Assembly: GCA_040905665.1 (NCBI GenBank)
Contig: JBBDRD010000029.1
Span: forward strand, 43,293-107,292
Length of the DNA: 64,000 nucleotides
Source of the DNA: DASVCN01 sp040905665
Lineage (GTDB): Bacteria > Deinococcota > Deinococci > Deinococcales > Trueperaceae
Reading direction: 5' to 3'
In this document: positions 59,424 through 64,000 of the stretch, in pieces
Layout of the letters: every line of letters begins with the position of its first letter
Position numbering within the stretch: the first letter of the stretch is position 1
The notes under the pieces: generated by a model
Database searches by the model: none
What the model saw: the letters and a program-made list of their open reading frames with translations, nothing else
Told to the model about the DNA's origin: nothing
Translations under genes and position numbers: made by a program

Positions 59424-60048
59424 TGTCGCTCAAGACGCATTCCGCGCACTTGGGCTTGCGGGCGACGCAGATCCTGCGGCCGTGCAGGATAAGGGCGTGA
59501 TGGACGAAGACCCATTCTTCGCTGGGGTAGATATTTTCGAGATCTCGTTCCACTTTCGCTGGATCATCGGAGCGACTGAAGCCGAGCCGGTTCGCCAACC
59601 GCAATACGTGAGTGTCGACCGCGATTCCCGGCCGGCCGTACACCGTGCCCAGGACCACGTTGGCGGTCTTTCGGCCCACACCCGGTAGCGCCAGTAGCGC
59701 CTCGAAGTCGTTGGGCACCTCGCCTGCGTGCTTCTCGACCAGCATATGGGCGGTGCGAACTATATTGCGAGCCTTCCCGCGGAAGAGGCCGATGCGGTTG
59801 ATGAGCGGTTCGACCTCCTGTGTCGTGGCGGCGGCCAGCGCCGCCGAGTCGGGATAGGCGCGAAACAGTCCGGGCGTAATCGCGTTCACACCCACATCCG
59901 TCGCCTGCGCCGAAAGGATTACCGCCACCAGGAGTTCGAACGGGTTCTTGAAGTCGAGCTCGGTTTGGGCGTTCGGGTAGAGCGTGCGGAGGCGCTCCAA
60001 CGCCTCGGCGGCTCGAGCTCGCTTGTCGGTGATCTTCTCCCGGGGCAT
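59401..60048 (-). CDS. nth: Endonuclease III
   Basis: Bifunctional glycosylase/AP lyase for oxidised pyrimidines. 215 residues: HhH motif LPGVGRKTA with catalytic Lys117, Asp135 in AVDTHV, and the [4Fe-4S] Cys C184-x6-C191-x2-C194-x5-C200. ATG 60048 was chosen because a TAGAAT box lies 7 nt upstream; a start at 60072 would add MVDVRMRS, overlapping the box. The last codons and stop are duplicated downstream. Confidence 0.93.
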   Translation of the reverse strand: MPREKITDKRARAAEALERLRTLYPNAQTELDFKNPFELLVAVILSAQATDVGVNAITPGLFRAYPDSAALAAATTQEVEPLINRIGLFRGKARNIVRTAHMLVEKHAGEVPNDFEALLALPGVGRKTANVVLGTVYGRPGIAVDTHVLRLANRLGFSRSDDPAKVERDLENIYPSEEWVFVHHALILHGRRICVARKPKCAECVLSDICPSSRV

Positions 60049-60055
60049 CGAGCGC

Positions 60056-60061
60056 ATTCTA
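60056..60061 (-). promoter_or_regulatory. -10 box of nth
   Basis: TAGAAT on the minus strand, 7 nt before ATG 60048. Confidence 0.5.
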
Positions 60062-60189
60062 ACGTCGACCACGCGGGCGGCAACGGCCGCACAAGGGGCA
60101 GGAAGTGCAGAATCCAGCAGCGTGAGTGGTGTGCCGGCGGCTAGACTTTCTCGAGTGGCGCAGGCCGACTGCGCTTTGGAGGAGGAGCC

Positions 60190-61419
60190 ATGCCGGTTTT
60201 CGAGTACAAGGCAAGAGACCGGACCGGAAAGATGATCGCCGCGTCCATGGAGGCAGGAAGCCAGAGGGACGTTGCTGCGTCGTTGCGGGAAAAGGGCTTC
60301 TTCATCAGCGAAATCAAGACCCCCAAGGCCGGCCTTAATGCCGACATCAAGCTCCCCAAGTGGCTCGACTTCGGATCCAAGCCGAACCTTCGCGACGTCA
60401 CGGTCTTCAGTCGTCAGTTCGCGACCGTCATCAACGCCGGTCTGCCGGTGGTGCAGTCCCTCGCGATTCTGCAGAAGCAGGCCGACAAGCAGGGGATGAA
60501 AGACGCCCTCAAGAAGATTCGTGAGGACGTGGAGACGGGGATGCCGCTCTCCAGCTCGCTGGCGAAGTTCCCCGCCATCTTCAACAAGCTATACGTCTAC
60601 CTGGTGAAGGCCGGCGAGGTCTCGGGCAACCTGGACGGAATTCTGGAGCGCGTAGCCTCCTATCAGGAGAAGCAGGCGGCGTTGCGAGGCAAGATCAAGA
60701 CCGCGCTCACCTACCCGGTAGTAGTGATGGTGATTGCCCTGGCCGTTACCTGGTTCCTGCTCACCGGCATCGTGCCGCAGTTCGCTCAGATTCTAGACCA
60801 GCTCGGGGGCGAGATGCCGCTCATCACCGCTGTCCTGATATCGATCAGCGATTTCCTGCGCTATCAGTGGTACATCCTCATCGGCGGAGCAGTCGCATTG
60901 ATCGTGGGCATCGGCTTCTACTACCGGACCAATAACGGCAAACACGTGATAGACCGACTTCTGCTGCGTATCCCGATAATCGGACCGCTGGTGCAGAAGA
61001 GTGCAATCGCATCGTTCTCGAACACCTTCGGCCTGCTGCTCAAGAGCGGTGTCAACATCATCGAATCGATCGAAATCACCAAGGGTACGGCCGGCAACAT
61101 CATTGTCGAGGACGTTCTGGACGAGACCAAGGAGAGCGTGCAGAAGGGCGAGCAGATAAGCACCACGCTCGTGCAGTACCCCAAGGTCTTCCCACCGCTG
61201 GTTTCGTCGATGATCGCCATCGGCGAGGAGACTGGCGCCGTCGACTCGATGCTCGAAAAGATCGCGGTCTTCTACGAGCGCGAAGTGGACGAAGCCGTCG
61301 ACAGCCTCACCGCCGCCCTGGAGCCCGCCCTCATCGTGTTCCTGGGAACCATTGTCGGCTTCATCGTGGCCGGAATGTTCCTGCCGATGTTCTCGATCAT
61401 CGGGCAGTTGAGTGCGTAG
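60190..61419 (+). CDS. pilC: Type IV pilus/type II secretion inner-membrane platform protein PilC/GspF
   Basis: 409 residues. MPVFEYKARDRTGKMIAASME is the conserved cytosolic start. Two T2SSF domains (about 70-195 and 275-395), each with the VFSRQFATVINAGLPVVQSL or SFSNTFGLLLKSGVNIIESI type region, flank membrane segments (about 172-195, 217-242 and 380-405). This platform anchors the pilus ATPases. In Deinococcota type IV pili serve adhesion and DNA uptake. GGAGGAGG precedes the ATG. No pilB, pilT or pilin gene adjoins it here. Confidence 0.9.
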   Translation: MPVFEYKARDRTGKMIAASMEAGSQRDVAASLREKGFFISEIKTPKAGLNADIKLPKWLDFGSKPNLRDVTVFSRQFATVINAGLPVVQSLAILQKQADKQGMKDALKKIREDVETGMPLSSSLAKFPAIFNKLYVYLVKAGEVSGNLDGILERVASYQEKQAALRGKIKTALTYPVVVMVIALAVTWFLLTGIVPQFAQILDQLGGEMPLITAVLISISDFLRYQWYILIGGAVALIVGIGFYYRTNNGKHVIDRLLLRIPIIGPLVQKSAIASFSNTFGLLLKSGVNIIESIEITKGTAGNIIVEDVLDETKESVQKGEQISTTLVQYPKVFPPLVSSMIAIGEETGAVDSMLEKIAVFYEREVDEAVDSLTAALEPALIVFLGTIVGFIVAGMFLPMFSIIGQLSA

Positions 61420-61657
61420 GTGTTGTTGTAGGTGGGAAGTTCGATCTGGCAATTGGGCAGTTAATTTGGCACCTAGTTGACGCTGCATGAGAAGTTGAGT
61501 TGGCAATGACTGGTGCTGGTTGGAGAGGTTGTGCTTCTGCCTGTCTGGCTAACTCCAAAGCACAGTTTCAAACGCCCTCGGGGAGTGGCGCGAGCGGGCG
61601 GTAGAGTCCAGCGGTCCTACGCGAGAAGTCCAGTCTCGGCTAGCTCTGATCTCTCGG
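61420..61657. other. Spacer after pilC, no gene seen
   Basis: 238 bp with no gene recognised. TAGGTGTTGTTGTAGGTGGG just after the pilC stop repeats the stop codon in a TAGGTG context twice, and GGGCAGTTGAGTGCG at the pilC end resembles GGGCAGTTAATTTGG about 45 nt later, so weak 3'-end duplication may exist here too. Confidence 0.35.
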
Positions 61658-61846
61658 TCAGCACATATACTCCAAGGTGACCAGGTCACGTCTGGTCTGG
61701 CCCAGCACTTGCTCGAAACATTCCCGACAGAAGCGTCGCTTTGACGCGTACGGCTTGGAGGGCTGCGGAACGTCGTAGCAATCCTCGCCCTTAGTGATGT
61801 CTTGGCGGCACCGGCTGCAAGGGGACCTTTTCCACAGGTCTTCTTC
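61658..61846 (-). pseudogene. Zinc-ribbon-like ORF without standard start
   Basis: 62 codons open on the minus strand between stops at 61658 and 61847. The sequence looks protein-like: PCSRCRQDITKGEDCYDVP, then RRFCRECFEQVLGQTRRD and a stop after YMC. The CxxC pairs (CSRC and CREC) suggest a zinc ribbon. There is no ATG, GTG or TTG before the first CxxC; only CTG 61837 is available. Probably the end of a degraded gene, though a functional small protein using CTG cannot be ruled out. It overlaps the first bases of the oxidoreductase remnant on the other strand. Confidence 0.45.
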
Positions 61847-62491
61847 TCAGGGCGTCCTCATGAAGAACCGATCAACGATGGCGTCTTACCTCGCGGCATT
61901 CTGAATCTTCTTTATCTCGCGGACAAGGCTGTCGAGGATCTCAGGCAAGAGTTCGATCGCCGAGGTGAACTCCTCCGTGGTTCATTCCGGCCTCTTGCGG
62001 CCGATCCCGACTCTCTTCCCAATCTGTTCGTTCACATCTGGAACGCAGCAACGAAGTTGAACCGCCCCGGCTTTCCCGGGGGAGCGTTGGGCCGCGACTT
62101 CGACCAGGCGACTCAGGCTCACGGCCTGGCTGCGACGATGGGGACCGACTCCACCACAGGTGTGGCCGGCCTCACCCTGGGGGGCGGAATCGGCTTTCTC
62201 TCGCGCAGTTGTGCCGTCAATCGGTTCGACGAGGGGGCCACCGCCTACCCGCACCGCGACGCCGCTTACAACCTGGGTATCTCGGCCGGTTGGGAGGCAG
62301 CCGGAAGCGATGAAGCCGCGATCGACTGGACCAAGACCCTGCACGCCGACCTGGCAGCCTACTCGACCGGTGGAGTTTACATGAACTACCTGGACCGTGA
62401 CGATGGTGCACGGCTCGAGTCTGCCTACGGCGAGAACTGGCTTCGACTCCAGCAGGTCAAGGCGAAGTACGACCCCGACAACTTCTGCTGA
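61802..62491 (+). pseudogene. Deleted FAD-dependent (BBE-type) oxidoreductase remnant
   Basis: 229 codons. From residue about 94, LGRDFDQATQAHGLAATMG and STTGVAGLTLGGGIGFLSR are the FAD-binding core of berberine-bridge-type oxidases. They jump directly to a C-terminal piece, GATAYPHRDAAYNLGISAGW, YSTGGVYMNYLDRDDG and AYGENWLRLQQVKAKYDPDNF. The roughly 200 residues normally between them are missing, as are the N-terminal 80 of the family and the usual RLNQNI-type end. Residues 1-90 do not fit the family and may be chance or another fragment. I infer a gene that lost its middle by deletion. Confidence 0.65.
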
Positions 62492-62506
62492 CGACAGGAG
62501 ACAGAA

Positions 62507-62881
62507 ATGAAGGGAAATTCGAAGGTGTTGGTCGCAGCGCTGCTGATCGGCCTTGCCAGCGTCGCCGTAGCGCAATCGGAAAGTGACAGTACCGTCGAGA
62601 CGGTAGCCGTTGGCCACCGGTTCCAGATGTCCACCAACGAGGTACCAAGTGGCTGGACGACGTTCAAATTGGACAACCAGGGGGACGAAGTCCACTTCCT
62701 CGTCACCGAGCGGCTGCCGGAGGGCAAGACCCTGCAAGACAGCCTCACCGAGGTCGTGCCGCCGTTTCAGGAAGCGATGAACTTGGTTCCAGTGGCCGGC
62801 CGTGCAACCGCTCCGGGTCGTCCAGAAGCTCCTTCCAGACCAACTTGGATGCGTACGGGACGTTCCCTAGCACGGGCTTGA
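62507..62881 (+). pseudogene. Truncated exported protein
   Basis: 124 codons. A good signal peptide (GNSKVLVAALLIGLASVAVA) and about 65 natural residues follow (ETVAVGHRFQMSTNEVPSGW, DEVHFLVTERLPEGKTL, VVPPFQEAMNL), similar to small copper/plastocyanin-like secreted proteins that normally continue with another 80-100 residues. After residue about 92 the composition changes to Arg/Pro-rich, which is the antisense of a different fragment. The break point is near 62782. AGGAGA precedes the ATG. Confidence 0.55.
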
Positions 62882-63306
62882 CGTCGTCTGCTGGTAATCC
62901 ATTGCGTAGCAGAGCTTCGGTCGCACCCATGCGTCGATCTTACCGAGCAAGGCCCTAGGACATTCTGGCTTTAGAGCGCGGAAATAGAACTCGGGAGCCG
63001 TAGCCAGGGCAGGCACAGGCGAATGAGCGGCGCGGAGACCCCGAATAAGAGGAAGTTGGCCACAGCGGAAGCCGTTTTATTCTAAAGGTGGTTGACACGG
63101 CGCCCTTCTGAGTTAACGCTGGCGGAACGATCGCTTTCCGAGAACGACACCTCGTTGCGCGTGCAGGAGAGAGACCGCCCTAGCGGCCCGCCGGGCCGGC
63201 AAACGACCACGAGGTGTGATCAACCTTCGATCGTTTCACGACCGCCGCCGCAGAGGTACGTATGGCAGTGGTCGCGCTTGAACTTCGGTCTGGGAAGCGT
63301 CTGGGC
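62882..63306. other. Decayed region between truncated genes and the propeller gene
   Basis: No complete gene. On the minus strand an ORF 62745-62930 (GATEALLRNGLPADDVKPVLG, KLVWKELLDDPERLHGRP) looks coding. An overlapping frame upstream (about 62907-63090; APEFYFRALKPECP) may be the same gene with a frameshift. Neither has a good start. No homologue recognised. Confidence 0.4.
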
Positions 63307-64000
63307 CTAGGGGGCGTATGCCCGCACGAACACGTCGCTGCTGCCCTCGTTGCTGCCGTCGAGTGCACCACTCGTGTGTCCGGCAACGATCACGTTATCA
63401 GACACGTCACTCGCCACACCTGTTGGCCTGTCGCTGGCGTCGGTTCCGAACTGCTGGGTCCAGAGCGGCGTGCCGGCAACGTCGAGCTTGCGCACGAACA
63501 CGTCTCTGCTGCCCGCGTTGCTGCCCTCGAGTGCACCACTCGTGTTTCCGGCAACGATCACGTTACCGGACACGTCACTCGCCACACCCGTTGCACTGTC
63601 GCTGGCGCTGGTTCCGAACTGCTGGGTCCAGAGGGGCGTGCCGCCACCGTCGAGCTTGCGCACGAATGCATCGACGCTGCCCGCGCTGGCGCCGTCGAGC
63701 GCACCATTCGTGAAGCCGGCAACGATCACGTTACCGGACGCATCACTCGCCACACCCGTTGAAGTGTCGAGCGTGTCGGTTCCGAACTGATGGGTCCAGA
63801 GCACCTTACCGTCACTGTCGAGTTGAAGCACGAACACATCGGCGTTGCCCGCGCTGGTGCCGATGAGCGCACCACTCGTGGAACCGGTGACGAACACATT
63901 ACCGGACACGTCACTCGCCACACCGGTTGGCCTGTCGGTCGCGTCGGTTCCGAACTGCTGGGTCCAGAGGGGCGTCCCGTCGCTGTCGAACTTGCTCACG
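63307..64000 (-). CDS. SBBP-type beta-propeller repeat protein, 5' end outside window
   Basis: The C-terminal 231 or more residues of a larger protein; the start is to the right. It consists of at least four 56-residue units, each with GVASDVSGNVIVAG, SGALDG-x-DVFVRKLD and a GTPLWTQQFGT end. This is the SBBP pattern, predicted to form extracellular beta-propeller blades. The DNA repeat period is exactly 168 nt. The last unit ends in VRAYAP before the stop. Repeats are very similar to each other, suggesting recent amplification or gene conversion. Confidence 0.85.
   Translation of the reverse strand, partial: VSKFDSDGTPLWTQQFGTDATDRPTGVASDVSGNVFVTGSTSGALIGTSAGNADVFVLQLDSDGKVLWTHQFGTDTLDTSTGVASDASGNVIVAGFTNGALDGASAGSVDAFVRKLDGGGTPLWTQQFGTSASDSATGVASDVSGNVIVAGNTSGALEGSNAGSRDVFVRKLDVAGTPLWTQQFGTDASDRPTGVASDVSDNVIVAGHTSGALDGSNEGSSDVFVRAYAP
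63441..63999. repeat. 168-nt tandem repeats in the propeller gene
   Basis: The marker CGGTTCCGAACTG recurs at 63441, 63609, 63777 and 63945, exactly 168 nt apart, equal to the 56-residue protein unit. Confidence 0.95.

Noticed and set aside
63441..63999. CRISPR or satellite array
   Set aside because: The 168-nt period equals 56 codons of a continuous frame, so these are protein repeats.

Overview
The window is a GC-rich chromosomal segment, mostly housekeeping genes at high coding density. Several features point to the Deinococcota, most likely a Truepera-like lineage. These are a DdrA/Rad52-like protein, a family 5 (UDGb) uracil-DNA glycosylase, bacillithiol genes (bshA and a YpdA/Bdr-type reductase), a DHH-CBS-CCA fusion, three tandem roadblock genes, and very many genes whose start codon sits 5-8 nt after a TANNNT -10 box, the leaderless arrangement known to be common in Deinococcus. 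The assignment is inference from gene content; there is no rRNA in the window. No tRNA, CRISPR array, insertion sequence or prophage was recognised.

Layout. 1-6.2 kb: partial secreted protein, DdrA-like protein, phosphoesterase, ftsE without ftsX, gyrA and a truncated YbaK-type gene. 6.3-8.7 kb: purB, purC, purS. 8.7-15.1 kb: hydrolases, an rRNA methyltransferase/UDG/PatB operon, an esterase and fumC. 15.2-25.6 kb: envelope proteins (LolA-like, PEGA), a MobA-like transferase, DegV, bshA, tsaD, an RsmC-like methyltransferase, thrB and nnrD. 25.7-29.6 kb: PIN fragment, methylmalonyl-CoA mutase large subunit, membrane genes and a HIT protein. 29.8-33.3 kb: YihY, a four-gene envelope-stress-like operon and pyrE. 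33.5-38 kb: rpmB, the zinc ABC transporter znuABC, a cupin/HD-GYP protein and a small secreted protein. 38.1-48.6 kb: UbiD-family decarboxylase, hflX, thiolase, phosphoesterase, hydrolase, enoyl-CoA hydratase, 3-hydroxyacyl-CoA dehydrogenase and a nucleoside phosphorylase. 48.7-53.5 kb: three roadblock proteins, a DsbA-like protein, and a PP2C phosphatase overlapping an NHL-repeat Ser/Thr kinase. 53.6-61.4 kb: inactive-looking S2P protein, CCA fusion, M42 peptidase, Bdr, nth and a pilC-like gene. 61.4-63.3 kb: a graveyard of gene fragments. 63.3 kb to the end: a 56-residue-repeat beta-propeller protein running out of the window.

The thiolase, enoyl-CoA hydratase, 3-hydroxyacyl-CoA dehydrogenase and methylmalonyl-CoA mutase together suggest acyl-CoA and propionate metabolism. 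The DNA repair and topology genes (DdrA-like, UDGb, Nth, GyrA) and the thiol redox genes fit a stress-tolerant organism.

The most unusual signal is not a gene. The window holds about a dozen short direct tandem arrays with 12-16 nt units, most often exactly 15 nt. They occur inside secreted-protein linkers and also in non-coding spacers, and several begin on or contain the stop codon of the preceding gene. The other main points are the pervasive leaderless promoters, a possible ATC start codon in znuC, a Met at the quinolone-resistance position of GyrA, and an S2P-family protein lacking its HEXXH residues.
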